DNA of 47,190 nt, taken from assembly GCA_027484055.1 (NCBI GenBank), contig JAIXQH010000061.1:1-47190 (forward strand), given 5' to 3'. Source of the DNA: Verrucomicrobiaceae bacterium (lineage in GTDB: Bacteria > Verrucomicrobiota > Verrucomicrobiia > Verrucomicrobiales > Akkermansiaceae). The position numbers and the translations under genes were made by a program. A model generated the notes under the pieces. It was not told where the DNA came from. It saw nothing but the letters and a program-made list of their open reading frames with translations, and searched no databases. Every line of letters starts with the position of its first letter. Within the stretch, counting starts at the first letter, position 1. This document shows, piece by piece, positions 33,879-43,144 of the stretch.

Positions 33879-34587
33879 TAGCGGCCTCGGACGCGGGCAG
33901 CGATTGCGGCAGGGCTTCGGGCGACCGGCGATAATCCAGCACCTGGAAACCCAGCGGGTTGATATAGCGGTCTTCGATGGCCATCGGCGCGTCGGAATAG
34001 CGGTAGCGCACGGTCGCCACCCAGTATTGGCGCGTGGCGGTCGTCCGGTCGCGATCGAGGATCCGTGTTTCGAAGCGGACCAGCGCCGTCCTGTCGGACA
34101 GGCCGGTGACAGAGCGCACCTCGGCCTCGATCATGGTTCGTGGCCCCAGCCGGGCGGCCGGGCTGTCGGGATTGGAGAGCGCCATGGCGGCCAGATAGCG
34201 TTCACGCGCCGGCCCGGCCGACCACAGTGCCACCTTGCGATAATCTTGTCGGATGGTGGCCCGGTCAAAGCCTTCGCGGGCCAACACATATTGTACCAGG
34301 AAGCTTTGGGTCAGCGCCCGGTCCGGCGCGAGCAGGCCTGGTTCGAGCGGCTTCAGAGCCTCGACATGGCCGGTGTGGCGATCGACCAGCAGCGTGTAGG
34401 GGACCACTGTGCGCAGCGGCATCATGGCGAGGATGGTGAAGGCTTCCGCCACGGCCACCAGCGTGGCGGCCAGCGCTACGATCCAGGCGGTACGGCGGGA
34501 ACCCTGCACGGCATCGAGCGTATTGTTCGCCCAGCTTTGCGCCGCCTGGTAATAGGCCGCGGTCTTCGGGTCGGGTGTACGCGTCAT
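33865..34587 (-). CDS. virB8: VirB8 inner-membrane assembly factor
   Basis: The 240-residue protein has a short cytoplasmic segment with ARG-type helices, one membrane helix (about 33-57: WIVALAATLVAVAEAFTIL) and a periplasmic NTF2-like domain with WVATVRYRYSD, RYINPLGFQVLDYRR. VirB8 nucleates T4SS assembly at the inner membrane. ATG 34587 overlaps the virB6 stop as ATGA, so the extension to 35028 is rejected. Confidence 0.92.
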   Translation of the reverse strand: MTRTPDPKTAAYYQAAQSWANNTLDAVQGSRRTAWIVALAATLVAVAEAFTILAMMPLRTVVPYTLLVDRHTGHVEALKPLEPGLLAPDRALTQSFLVQYVLAREGFDRATIRQDYRKVALWSAGPARERYLAAMALSNPDSPAARLGPRTMIEAEVRSVTGLSDRTALVRFETRILDRDRTTATRQYWVATVRYRYSDAPMAIEDRYINPLGFQVLDYRRSPEALPQSLPASEAANVRR

Positions 34588-35768
34588 CGCCGTTGTCGTC
34601 CTTGCGTGCGTCTGGCCGACAGGGAGGTCGGGCGGCGCCGATAGCTGAGGCCCAGTGGCGCCGGCGGGGCCGTGTCGGCTGCGGTTGGCTGCGGCACCCG
34701 GCCAGGCGGCGATGGCAGGCTGTTGGCTGCGGGCGCGGGCTGCGCAGGCACGCCGCCGGGCAGCGGGCGCGCCCAACCGGCCGGCGGCATGATGGGGACC
34801 GGGTCCTCCTGCACGGCCGGTTGCCATGAACCCGCCGTGCCCGATCCAACCCACTTCGCCACTGACCCCTGCATGGCCGTGATCGCGGGGGCCAGTGCCA
34901 GCACCCACAGCAGCCGCAATGCCGCCAGCAGCATAAGGGAAAAGCCCGCCACCAGCACCATCAGCTCCACTGGTGCAGACGGCGTGGGCAGCAGCGCGCG
35001 GCGCAGGGCCAGCACATTGGCTAGCCACGGCAGCAGCAGGGCCAGTTCCACCTGCAGCACCAGCATCACCGCCACCAGCCCGGCCAGACAGCCAGCGAGC
35101 AGCCGCGCCCAGGTCATGAACAGGCCGCGCGTGGCATCGAACAGCAGCAGGCCGGCAAACAACGGCCCCAGCGCCAGCAGCACGGCGCTGAGCAGCCGCA
35201 CCGTGCCCAGCGCCCCGATAACGCCGGCCAGCCAGCCGATGCGCGCCGCCGCCAGCGCCGTGTCATCCTCCACGGCCGTGCGGGCGACATCGGACTGCCC
35301 GGTCGCCGCCACCGGCGCCCCATCCACGATGACGAGCCCGCTGCCGGCCCGCGCCAGGCCCAGCATGGCCGAGTCCACCTGCTGCAGTTGCACGGTCATG
35401 TCATCGCCGGCCAGGCCGGTGCCACGGGCGACCTCGGCCACGATCCCGGCCGGCGCGCGCAGCACCACATCCAGCACAAGCACCCGATAGGCGTTCCAGC
35501 TGCCAGCCAGCGTGAGCACCACGCCCAGCTTGAGCGCTAGCGGCAGAAACGCGCGCGGGGTCGGCACCTGTCCGCCCATCAGCCGCAACGCCTGCGCGGC
35601 CACGAACAGGGTGAGCAACACGCCAAGGACAATGCCGCCGCTGGCTCCCTGCCCAGACAGCACGCGATAGCCGGCACCCGCCAGTTCCTGGGTAGCGCAA
35701 TCGATGAACAGCAGCGTGCCCGTCAGGAAATTGCTGCCGGTGCCGGGGATGGGGCAAGCGCTGATCAC
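34584..35768 (-). CDS. virB6: VirB6/TrbL inner-membrane channel protein
   Basis: The 394-residue protein contains at least six hydrophobic helices between about 30 and 310 (for example LGVLLTLFVAAQALRL, LLSAVLLALGPLFAGLLL, LAGLVAVMLVLQVELALLL) and a Pro-rich, basic C-terminal tail. VirB6 forms part of the inner-membrane translocation path. The GTG at 35768 overlaps the virB4 stop as GTGA, so I prefer it to the ATG at 35798. The first periplasmic part has two cysteines. Confidence 0.85.
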   Translation of the reverse strand: MISACPIPGTGSNFLTGTLLFIDCATQELAGAGYRVLSGQGASGGIVLGVLLTLFVAAQALRLMGGQVPTPRAFLPLALKLGVVLTLAGSWNAYRVLVLDVVLRAPAGIVAEVARGTGLAGDDMTVQLQQVDSAMLGLARAGSGLVIVDGAPVAATGQSDVARTAVEDDTALAAARIGWLAGVIGALGTVRLLSAVLLALGPLFAGLLLFDATRGLFMTWARLLAGCLAGLVAVMLVLQVELALLLPWLANVLALRRALLPTPSAPVELMVLVAGFSLMLLAALRLLWVLALAPAITAMQGSVAKWVGSGTAGSWQPAVQEDPVPIMPPAGWARPLPGGVPAQPAPAANSLPSPPGRVPQPTAADTAPPAPLGLSYRRRPTSLSARRTQGRQRR

Positions 35769-38155
35769 AACGCTTCCTTCAGCAGGCGCGGCAGCCATTG
35801 TTCGGGCGCATCGCCGGTCTCGGCGCGCAGCCGGTCGAGGAGGCGCACCGTGCGTTCCCGGCCCGACAGGATTGTGAGCAGATCGCGCTCGCCCGAAAGA
35901 TCAAGCCGGCACACCACGCTCTCGCTGCCATGCTTGACGAGGAAACAATGCGCCGCGTCCGGCAGCGAGCGGACCAGCGACAACTCATGCGCGGTCAATC
36001 CGAACCCGTTGCAATAATCGCTGGCATCGGCCTTGGGGTTGACCATGAAGATCTGGGTCGCCGCCTGCTCGATGATGGACCGCGAGATCTGGCTATCGAG
36101 CGCGTCGCGGGCGCTCTGGGTCGCAAAGCCGATGATGCCACCCCGCTTGCGGATGGTCTTCTGCCAGTCCTTGATGCGGGCCACGAACACTGCATCGTCC
36201 AGCGCCTTCCAGCCCTCATCGACGACAATGATCGCGGGCGTGCCGTCCAGCCGCTCCTCCACCCGGTGGAACAGCATCATCATCGCCGGCGTGCGCGCCA
36301 CCGGGTCATCCAATATGGCGGTCATGTCAAAGCCGACGGTGCGCGCCGCCAGATCGGAGGCGTCGCGGGCGTTGTCGAACAGCCAGGCGCGTTCGCCTGG
36401 CCCCCACCAGGGTTGCAGCCGCGCCCACAGATCATCGGCGGTAGGACGCGCCGCGCCGCGGAACAGTTCCACTAGATGGCGAAGACGGCGATGCTCGGGC
36501 GGCTGGGCGAAATTGGCATCGATGGCAAGCTTGATACGGGCCAGTTCCTCCGTGCTGGCGCCGCCGGCCAGCTGCACCACCCAGTCGATCAGGAACTGGC
36601 GATTGGCCGGCGAGTCATCCAGTTGCAGCGGGTTGAGACCGGAGGGCAGCGACGGGTCGAGCCGGTCATAGCGGCCACCGACGGCGCGGATGAACAGTTC
36701 AGCGCCGCGATCCTTATCGAAGAAAACAATGCGCGGATCAAACTTGCGCGCCTGGGCAAGGAGGAAGTTCAGCACCACCGTCTTGCCGGAACCCGACGGG
36801 CCAATCACGGTGAAATTGCCCAGATCGCCCTGGTGGAAATTGAAGAAAAAGGGCCCGGCCGCCGTCGTCTCCATCAGAGTGACCGCTTCGCCCCAATGGT
36901 TGCCGTCGGCCTTGCCCATCGCGAAATTGTGGGCGCTGGCAAGCGCTGCGAAATTGGCCGTGGAGACGAGGCCGCGCCGGGCGATATAGCCAAAATTGCC
37001 CGGAAACTGCGCCCAGAAGGCCGGCTCCAGCGCCACATCTTCCCGCACGGCGACAATGCCGAGATCAGCCAGCGCGCCAACCACGTTCGCCACGGCACGG
37101 TCGAGGTCGGCCAGGCTGTCGGCGTGGACGGCGATGGTCATGTGATGCTCGCCAAAACCGGCGCGGCCGGCGGCCACATCATCCTTGGCTTGGCCAAGTT
37201 CCGCGCGCAGGCTCACCGCCTCGTCCTCGGCCGATCGCATGCGGCGGATGGCCAGATTCATGTCGGCCAGCGCCTTGCCGCGTTCCACGAAGGCAAAGCT
37301 GTGGCTGACGCTCATCTCCACCGGCAGGCGCAGCAGCTCGTCGAACATGCCGGGCATGGTGGCGCCGGGATAATCCTTCACCGACACGATGGCAGACAGG
37401 CGGCGACTGGCATCGCCATGGGGCGCAAGCTCCATGGCATTGTGGCCAAAGCTGACGCGGCGATAGGGAATGTGATGGCCCAGATCACCGAACGGCAGTT
37501 GCACCGGCCGCAGCTCGCCATTGAACAGGGCGGAGAGAAACTCCAGCGGCTCCGAACAGAGCGCAGCGCCGTTATCGTAGGTGGCGAGTGTGCGGGCCTC
37601 ATAATCGGCCAGGGCTGCCAGCAGGGCCTCCCGCGTGGCATCGAGCGCGCGCAGGTCCTCGGCCCGCGCCGCCTGGCCGCCGACCGGGCTGCCGGCCAGC
37701 GGGCCGCGCAGCCGATCGGCCATGCCGATGCGGCCCGGCAGCGGCCGGCGCACCAGCGTGAGATACAGTTCGTTCACATAAAGCGCGCGGGTGGCCAGAC
37801 GCTGGCGCCAGCGGGCATCGAGCGCGCGGGAAAAATCGTCGCCGAACCGGGCTTCCAGCGAGAGATCGACCTTCCGGCGCATCACATGGTGATAGAGTGC
37901 GATGCGCGGCGAGGCGATGGCGCGCAGCACGGCATCGCGCAGCGCCTTGCGATAGTTGAGCTCGTCGGTGTCGGCCGTTTCGAACAGCAGGCCGCGCAGG
38001 CGGATGGTCTGCACCAGCAGCCCATCGCGGGTGAGCAACGTGTGATCATCGATCTGCGCCGCATAGGGCAGATGCGTGCCGGCCGGCACCTCGCGCGCGG
38101 CCGCCTTGGGACTGCCGGCCAAGGGTGAAGGCTTCAGGGGCGATAGGAATTGCAT
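35765..38155 (-). CDS. virB4: VirB4 ATPase of T4SS
   Basis: The 796-residue ATPase has a CagE/TrbE N-terminal domain and a C-terminal RecA-like domain with Walker A GPSGSGKT (about 453) and Walker B AIIVVDEGWKALDD. It energises pilin dislocation and substrate transfer. ATG 38155 (MQFLSPLKPS) overlaps virB3 by 22 bases. An earlier ATG at 38209 would overlap by 76, so I use the later one. No fusion with virB3 is seen. Confidence 0.94.
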   Translation of the reverse strand: MQFLSPLKPSPLAGSPKAAAREVPAGTHLPYAAQIDDHTLLTRDGLLVQTIRLRGLLFETADTDELNYRKALRDAVLRAIASPRIALYHHVMRRKVDLSLEARFGDDFSRALDARWRQRLATRALYVNELYLTLVRRPLPGRIGMADRLRGPLAGSPVGGQAARAEDLRALDATREALLAALADYEARTLATYDNGAALCSEPLEFLSALFNGELRPVQLPFGDLGHHIPYRRVSFGHNAMELAPHGDASRRLSAIVSVKDYPGATMPGMFDELLRLPVEMSVSHSFAFVERGKALADMNLAIRRMRSAEDEAVSLRAELGQAKDDVAAGRAGFGEHHMTIAVHADSLADLDRAVANVVGALADLGIVAVREDVALEPAFWAQFPGNFGYIARRGLVSTANFAALASAHNFAMGKADGNHWGEAVTLMETTAAGPFFFNFHQGDLGNFTVIGPSGSGKTVVLNFLLAQARKFDPRIVFFDKDRGAELFIRAVGGRYDRLDPSLPSGLNPLQLDDSPANRQFLIDWVVQLAGGASTEELARIKLAIDANFAQPPEHRRLRHLVELFRGAARPTADDLWARLQPWWGPGERAWLFDNARDASDLAARTVGFDMTAILDDPVARTPAMMMLFHRVEERLDGTPAIIVVDEGWKALDDAVFVARIKDWQKTIRKRGGIIGFATQSARDALDSQISRSIIEQAATQIFMVNPKADASDYCNGFGLTAHELSLVRSLPDAAHCFLVKHGSESVVCRLDLSGERDLLTILSGRERTVRLLDRLRAETGDAPEQWLPRLLKEAL

Positions 38156-38418
38156 CGCCACAGGCCATGGTTGGGCAGGCGCCGGCACTGGCGCAGACGC
38201 ACCAGCCACAGATCGACAAAGCGCGGCTCCCTCAGGCAGATCAGCATGCCCATGCCGTGCACCAACAGCGCTGGCAGCAAGGCCCAGATCGAGCGGATGA
38301 TCAGGAACAGCTCCGCCGAGACGATCATGTTGATCACGAAATAGCTGTAGGTGACGCCGGCAAACATTTGCGGCCGGGTGAGCGCCACGAACAACCGGTC
38401 CCGCTCCAGGCTGGTCAT
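38134..38418 (-). CDS. virB3: VirB3 membrane protein
   Basis: The 94-residue protein starts MTSLERDRLFVALTRPQMFAG, the typical VirB3/TrbD opening, and has a membrane hairpin (VTYSYFVINMIVSAELFLII, then IWALLPALLVHGMGMLI) followed by the family EPRFVDLWLVR. It helps anchor VirB4 to pilin assembly. It begins four bases after the virB2 stop. Confidence 0.9.
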   Translation of the reverse strand: MTSLERDRLFVALTRPQMFAGVTYSYFVINMIVSAELFLIIRSIWALLPALLVHGMGMLICLREPRFVDLWLVRLRQCRRLPNHGLWRCNSYRP

Positions 38419-38422
38419 GCCA

Positions 38423-38668
38423 TCAATATCCGGCCGGCCCGCTGCCGGCGGTCGCCTGGATGCCAGCCACAATGCTGCCCGCCCCGAACAGGATGAAACA
38501 GCCGATGATGACCACCAGGCCATGACGCCAGTTGATCCGTCCGCTGAGCATGAGCAGGCCGACGACCGCCACTGCGATCACGGCCGCCACGGTTGCCACC
38601 GTGCCGAACAGCGTGCCCTGTATCCATTGTGCCGCTGCGATAAGCGGTCCCGAGCCTTGTGGATCCAT
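38423..38668 (-). CDS. virB2: VirB2-like pilin
   Basis: The 81-residue protein has two hydrophobic helices (GTVATVAAVIAVAVVGLLML and HGLVVIIGCFILFGAGSIVA) separated by GRINWRH, the pattern of VirB2/TrbC major pilins. The usual long signal peptide is absent or very short. AGGA stands before the ATG. The gene starts 51 bases after the stop of the GH74-like gene with no clear terminator between them, so the operon may be read from further upstream. Confidence 0.88.
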   Translation of the reverse strand: MDPQGSGPLIAAAQWIQGTLFGTVATVAAVIAVAVVGLLMLSGRINWRHGLVVIIGCFILFGAGSIVAGIQATAGSGPAGY

Positions 38669-38719
38669 CTTGTCCTGCCTGCCGTCTTGCTGCTGTCTTG
38701 ATCAGGGCCCCTTTTGCGA

Positions 38720-41293
38720 TCAGCGGGCCGGATAGGGATTGCCCAGCGCCTTCATGAAGCCATAGCCGTAGCTCATGCCGGTGAAGCTGATGTAGAGTAG
38801 CCCTTCCACATCCTGGCTGGCGGCCAGATCGGCCGGCACGTTCATGCTGCCGAAGGGATAGCCGTGGGCCCCGCTGCCCGAAATCAGCGCCCAGCTGATG
38901 CCCTTGTCATCCGAACGATAGACACCCCAGGGCTTGGCGCTGTCAGGCTGGCCATAGATGTAGAGCGCATAGTCGCCGCCGGCCGCTGGCTTGCCCACCG
39001 CCACGGCATAGGCCTTGCCAAGGCTGAGCCGCTCCCACGACTGGCCGCCGCTGGTCGAGTGGTACAGCATGCCGCCGGTGCTCTGGTCACCAAAGCCGGT
39101 GCACAGCCACAGGTCGCCGGAGCGGCCGGGCACGGCCACCAGCTTGGCGTTGATGAAGAAGTCGCGGTAGAGGAAGAATTGCTTGGTGCCGGGCGGGATG
39201 CGGAAGGTGGCGCCGCCATCATCGCTGGTCATGAAGTTGCTGACCGTCAGCGCATAGAATTTGCGCGGCACCACCGGATCGGCCGTGACCGAGAATTGCT
39301 TGACCGCGCTGTTGAACACCAACTGGAACGGCCCGCTGGAAAAGTCGATCGGCTGGCCCGTCTCGTCCAGGACCACGCTTTCCCGCCAGCTGCTGCCACC
39401 ATCCAGCGAATAATGGGGCGGCACATTGTTGGCGCCGAAATAGCCATATTGGGCGCCAAAGGGGAACCAGACGATATTGTCCCGCCCGGTCCAGACGCCC
39501 TGGCCGCGGCCCGGCAGCACCGAACCACGCGCCGAAATCGCGATCATGCCACCCACCAGCCGCTCGGGCGTGTTGGTGATGCTGCCGCCGCCAAAACTGT
39601 TGTCGCCCGACGTGATCCTGATGGACGGGAACAGCTGCCAGTTCTGGCCATAATTCACCGAATAGCCGGCGAAATTGTTTCGGAACGGCCCGCCTCGCCA
39701 GTCGCCGGCAAACAGATTGGCCGGCACCGTGACCATGACCGACGGCGTGTCGGGGATGAAGGCGGCCATGCCGTTGGTGGCCAGGTCATTATTGCCCTGG
39801 GCCGCAGTGTCGATGTCATAGCGGCGGGCGGTGAACAGGCGCGGGTTGCTCACATAATAGAGCGCCTCGTCCTCGGCCGTTAGCACGGCGGCGTTGCGGC
39901 CGCCCGGCGGGATCAGCACATTCTGTCCGACCAATTGCTCGATGCCCCTGGATTGCGCCTTCCAGTTAAGCCCCTGCGTCGGCCCGGTCTGCACCGCGTC
40001 GTTGAGGTCGGCATAGATTGTGCCGTCATTGCCCTGGGGCAGCCACAGCCGGCCGCCGCCATTGGCCGTGGAAACGGACGGATCAAACTGCAAGGCGCCA
40101 TGTGCGCCTGGGTGGACGGTGCGGGCATCGATCCAGGCGATGCCATCGACCGACTTGATGCTGGCGTAACTGCCAAGATCGGTCCAGCTCAGGCCGCCGT
40201 CGGTGCTGCGGGCAATCTTCATGTCAAAGGACATGGCGAACACCCGGTCGGGATTGGCCGGGTCGACAGCGACCGAGCCATCCTTGTGCGGCGGATCAAG
40301 CACGGTCCACGCCCCGGCCCGCCAGCGCAGCAGGTTGGTGCTGGTCAGCAGCCAGAAGGTCCCGTCAGGCCCCAGCGCGCTGCCGGCGATCTGGCCGCGC
40401 ACCACGCCGGGCTGGCCTTGAGCGATGTTGGTGAAGCTCTGCCCGCCATCCACGCTGCGATAGACGCCCGGCCCGTTGGCGGCATCCACCACCAGATAGA
40501 TGGTCCGGCTGACGGTGAGGCTGCGACCATTGATGCGGCGGGTGATCACGCTGCTGCCATCAAACAGCACGTTTACGACGGACTGGCAGGCCCCCGGCAC
40601 GCCCGGCGCCGTCACCGGCGCGAACGAGACACCCGTGTTGGCGCTGACGTGCACGCCGTTCAGTTTGCTGCCCAGATAGATCACGCTGCTGTTCGCCGGA
40701 TCAACGCGCAGCCGTTCACCCTTGGTGTTGAGCGTGTCAAACTCCAAGGCCGGACAGGCAGGGTTGGTTTCCGATGGCAGGGCAAGTCCGGTCGACTGGC
40801 GGAACGTCCGGCCGCCATTGCCGCTGTAATAGACATAGCCGCGGCGCGGATCGAGCCGGGTGATGTCCGCCGGCGGCGACACGGTCATCGCCAGATAGAC
40901 GCGCGCGGCGTTGCGGGGGTCCACCGCGATGGAATCGACCCCCGCCTCCAGTGGTGCCGCCACCAGGGATGACGGCGCAGACGGATCCTTCGAGCCTGCC
41001 ACGGTGATGGTCGCGGGGAAAGCGGCGGCATTGATCATGTTCACCCAGCGCGCGGACGTGCTGTCCCAGCGATATGCGCCATAGGTGTCGGTCCGGGCAT
41101 AGCGGACAGTGCCGTCCAGCAGCGGATGCACGACCATGCCGCGGATGAACCCGCCCGCACCGATGGAGACCGGCTGCCAAACCCACTCAATCCGCCGATC
41201 ATAGCTGCCAAGTGACGTGGTCTGGGCGATTGCGCTGGTTGACGCCGCACAGAATACAGCAACAAAAATGATTTTGCGATTCGCTACGTTCAT
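38720..41293 (-). CDS. Secreted GH74-like/BNR propeller protein
   Basis: The 857-residue protein has a signal peptide (MNVANRKIIFVAVFCAAST..IAQ) and opens with WQPVSIGAGGFIRG and YARTDTYGAYRWD, the characteristic start of GH74 xyloglucanases and related twin beta-propellers. Asp-box-like repeats follow (SVDGGQSF, STDGGLSW, SLDGGSSW, SDDGGATF, SDDKGISW). GH74 enzymes cleave xyloglucan, but I could not confirm the two catalytic aspartates by eye, so only the fold is claimed. GGAGT precedes ATG 41293, so I do not use 41347. The upstream region 41294-41690 is AT-rich and holds the long hairpin at 41560. Confidence 0.8.
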   Translation of the reverse strand: MNVANRKIIFVAVFCAASTSAIAQTTSLGSYDRRIEWVWQPVSIGAGGFIRGMVVHPLLDGTVRYARTDTYGAYRWDSTSARWVNMINAAAFPATITVAGSKDPSAPSSLVAAPLEAGVDSIAVDPRNAARVYLAMTVSPPADITRLDPRRGYVYYSGNGGRTFRQSTGLALPSETNPACPALEFDTLNTKGERLRVDPANSSVIYLGSKLNGVHVSANTGVSFAPVTAPGVPGACQSVVNVLFDGSSVITRRINGRSLTVSRTIYLVVDAANGPGVYRSVDGGQSFTNIAQGQPGVVRGQIAGSALGPDGTFWLLTSTNLLRWRAGAWTVLDPPHKDGSVAVDPANPDRVFAMSFDMKIARSTDGGLSWTDLGSYASIKSVDGIAWIDARTVHPGAHGALQFDPSVSTANGGGRLWLPQGNDGTIYADLNDAVQTGPTQGLNWKAQSRGIEQLVGQNVLIPPGGRNAAVLTAEDEALYYVSNPRLFTARRYDIDTAAQGNNDLATNGMAAFIPDTPSVMVTVPANLFAGDWRGGPFRNNFAGYSVNYGQNWQLFPSIRITSGDNSFGGGSITNTPERLVGGMIAISARGSVLPGRGQGVWTGRDNIVWFPFGAQYGYFGANNVPPHYSLDGGSSWRESVVLDETGQPIDFSSGPFQLVFNSAVKQFSVTADPVVPRKFYALTVSNFMTSDDGGATFRIPPGTKQFFLYRDFFINAKLVAVPGRSGDLWLCTGFGDQSTGGMLYHSTSGGQSWERLSLGKAYAVAVGKPAAGGDYALYIYGQPDSAKPWGVYRSDDKGISWALISGSGAHGYPFGSMNVPADLAASQDVEGLLYISFTGMSYGYGFMKALGNPYPAR

Positions 41294-41559
41294 GTGTGAC
41301 TCCATGCTAATATTTCTCGGTCGAGCTAACATTGAGTCGTTATACAAAGATAAATTTCTGGGCGCTCTTCAGATTTTTTGTGCGTAATTTTGATATTGTT
41401 TACGTATATAAATAGATCATCCGAAAATCACGACATTTTCATCCATAATATGAATTCGTTATCATGATATATTCAGGAGGAACATAATAATTCTTTTCCA
41501 GAGCGTCGTTGCACGAGCCTGGTGGCAGATCACGTGGGCAGAGGGTCTGCACGGGGGGC

Positions 41560-41618
41560 GAACTGCCGGTCTGCTGCGGCTGGGGGGCTTGGGGGCAGTC
41601 GCAGCCAACCGGCAGTTC
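41560..41618. other. Long hairpin with G-rich loop
   Basis: GAACTGCCGGT (41560-41570) is the perfect complement of ACCGGCAGTTC (41608-41618). Inner segments pair imperfectly (CTGCGGCTG with CAGTCGCAG). The loop contains G runs at 41582-41587 and 41591-41595, and another lies at 41554-41559, so a G-quadruplex is conceivable. It lies 73 bases after the outer-membrane factor stop without a U-tract, so it is not a standard terminator. Confidence 0.55.
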
Positions 41619-41690
41619 AAGTGCTGGACTTAAGCCATTGCCCAACATCCTGCGACGAATGTTCGTCTATAATCTCGATATTGGAGATAA

Positions 41691-43097
41691 TCATCCGGCC
41701 CGCCAGCCACCGCCCAAGGCGCGAAAGGCGGTCACCGCGCTGCGGGCCGCGTTGGCCCGGGCGATGATTGCCTGTTCTTCCACATCTTGCCGCCGCCGCT
41801 GCACGGCAATCCCCTCCACAAGGCTGAGGCTGCCGGCCCGCCAGGCCGCGTCGGTACGGCCCTGCGCCGCCAGCATGGACTTTTGAGCATTGGCCAGTTG
41901 GTCGGCGACAAGGCCCTGCCGGGTCAGCGCAGACAGCGAGTCCTCAGCCTCTGCCACGGCCTGCAGCGCAGTCTGGCGATAGGCCGCGACTGCTTCGCGA
42001 AGGCGGGCCTTCGCCGCCGCTTCCTCTGCGCGCAGTCGGCCGCCGGCAAAGATCGGCACGCTGATCTGGGCTTCAGCGCCCAGCTGGACAGCGCCTGCGG
42101 TCAGCAGGTTGGTCAGTCCGTTGGCCAGGAAGCCGGCAAAACCTGACAGGGTCAGACGGGGATAGCGCGCTGCGATCGCTTCGGCGACCGCGGCATCGCT
42201 CGCCGCAACCTGCCGCTGGGCGGCCACAATGTCAGGGCGGCTGGCCAGCAAGGCTGCAGGACCGTCGGCCGCCGGAACCATCGGCACGGCCGGAATAGCG
42301 CCGACACCCATGTCCTGCCCGGCGCTGCCCGGCGCCCGGCCCATCAGCACGTCAAGCCGATTGAACTGCACTTCAAGCCCGGCCTCCAGAGCCGGGATCG
42401 CCGCGCTGGCCGCCGCACGCTCGGCAGCGACTTGGTCGGCCTCCACAGGTGCGGCAATGCCATGGGCTGCCCGCGCACCCACCAGCCCGGACAGCGTATC
42501 AAGCGTGCGCAGCCGTTCGCGCGCCAACACCAGCCGGGCCTGCAGCCCGCGCGCCATTATGTAGGCATCGCAGACTTCGGCTGCGATGGTCAGCCGCGCG
42601 CCCGCCACGCCGGCCTGCGCGGCCTGCCGGCGGGCCAGAGCAGCGCGGCTGGCCGCCGACAGACCGCCGAAGAGATCGATCTCCCAGCCGGCCGAACTGG
42701 TCAGGCCGTACCGCTCCACCGTGCGGTCAAAGCCGGGGATGCGCGATGTGAGCTTGCCCTGCTGGTCCTCCACCGACAGGCGCTGGATGCCGCCGGCGCC
42801 GCTGACCGCCAATGATGGCAATTTGGCGCCGCGCGCGGCCTTCAGGGCGGCCGCCGCCGTTTCCAGGCGGGCGGCCGCCATCTCGATGTCGAGGTTGCCG
42901 GCAAGGGCGATGTCCACCATCCGGTCAAGCTGCGGATCGCCAAATTGCCGCCACCACAGGGCATCCACAGCGCCGCTGTCGGCCGGGGCATTGCGATACT
43001 GATCGGGAAGGGCGGGCGGCGCCGGCAGCGCCGGCCGCCCGCCCGCCGTCGTGGCGGCCAGCAGGGCCAGGGCGGTGACGGCCGATGACAGGCGCAT
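41691..43097 (-). CDS. Outer-membrane efflux factor (NodT/OprM-like)
   Basis: The 468-residue protein carries the repeated OEP architecture: ALWWRQFGDPQLDRMVDIAL and NLDIEMAAARLE near the N-terminus, then SAGWEIDLFGGLSAASRAAL, SRPDIVAAQRQVAASDAAVA and ISVPIFAGGRLRAEEAAAK. It forms the trimeric outer-membrane tunnel for the pump. The N-terminal export signal (RLSSAVTALALLAAT) lacks the lipobox cysteine usual in NodT proteins. ATG 43097 is chosen as the start; 43115 is possible. It is divergent from tetR, with adaptor and pump beyond it. Confidence 0.9.
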   Translation of the reverse strand: MRLSSAVTALALLAATTAGGRPALPAPPALPDQYRNAPADSGAVDALWWRQFGDPQLDRMVDIALAGNLDIEMAAARLETAAAALKAARGAKLPSLAVSGAGGIQRLSVEDQQGKLTSRIPGFDRTVERYGLTSSAGWEIDLFGGLSAASRAALARRQAAQAGVAGARLTIAAEVCDAYIMARGLQARLVLARERLRTLDTLSGLVGARAAHGIAAPVEADQVAAERAAASAAIPALEAGLEVQFNRLDVLMGRAPGSAGQDMGVGAIPAVPMVPAADGPAALLASRPDIVAAQRQVAASDAAVAEAIAARYPRLTLSGFAGFLANGLTNLLTAGAVQLGAEAQISVPIFAGGRLRAEEAAAKARLREAVAAYRQTALQAVAEAEDSLSALTRQGLVADQLANAQKSMLAAQGRTDAAWRAGSLSLVEGIAVQRRRQDVEEQAIIARANAARSAVTAFRALGGGWRAG

Positions 43098-43108
43098 GGC
43101 ATGATTCC

Positions 43109-43137
43109 TTGACATGTGAACAGTGATAAAATACATT
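43109..43137 (+). promoter_or_regulatory. Promoter for the TetR gene
   Basis: TTGACA (43109-43114) and TACATT (43132-43137) have a 17-base spacer. Transcription would begin about at the A of ATG 43145, so the mRNA may be leaderless; no ribosome-binding site is visible. The spacer word AGTGATAAAAT resembles AGTGATTAATG before the adaptor gene, so it may be the TetR operator. Confidence 0.45.
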
Positions 43138-43144
43138 TCTTTTC

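Noticed and set aside
32320..33881. Long rightward frames opposite virB9 and virB10
   Set aside because: They are shadows of GC-rich T4SS genes, with Arg/Gly-rich nonsense translation.
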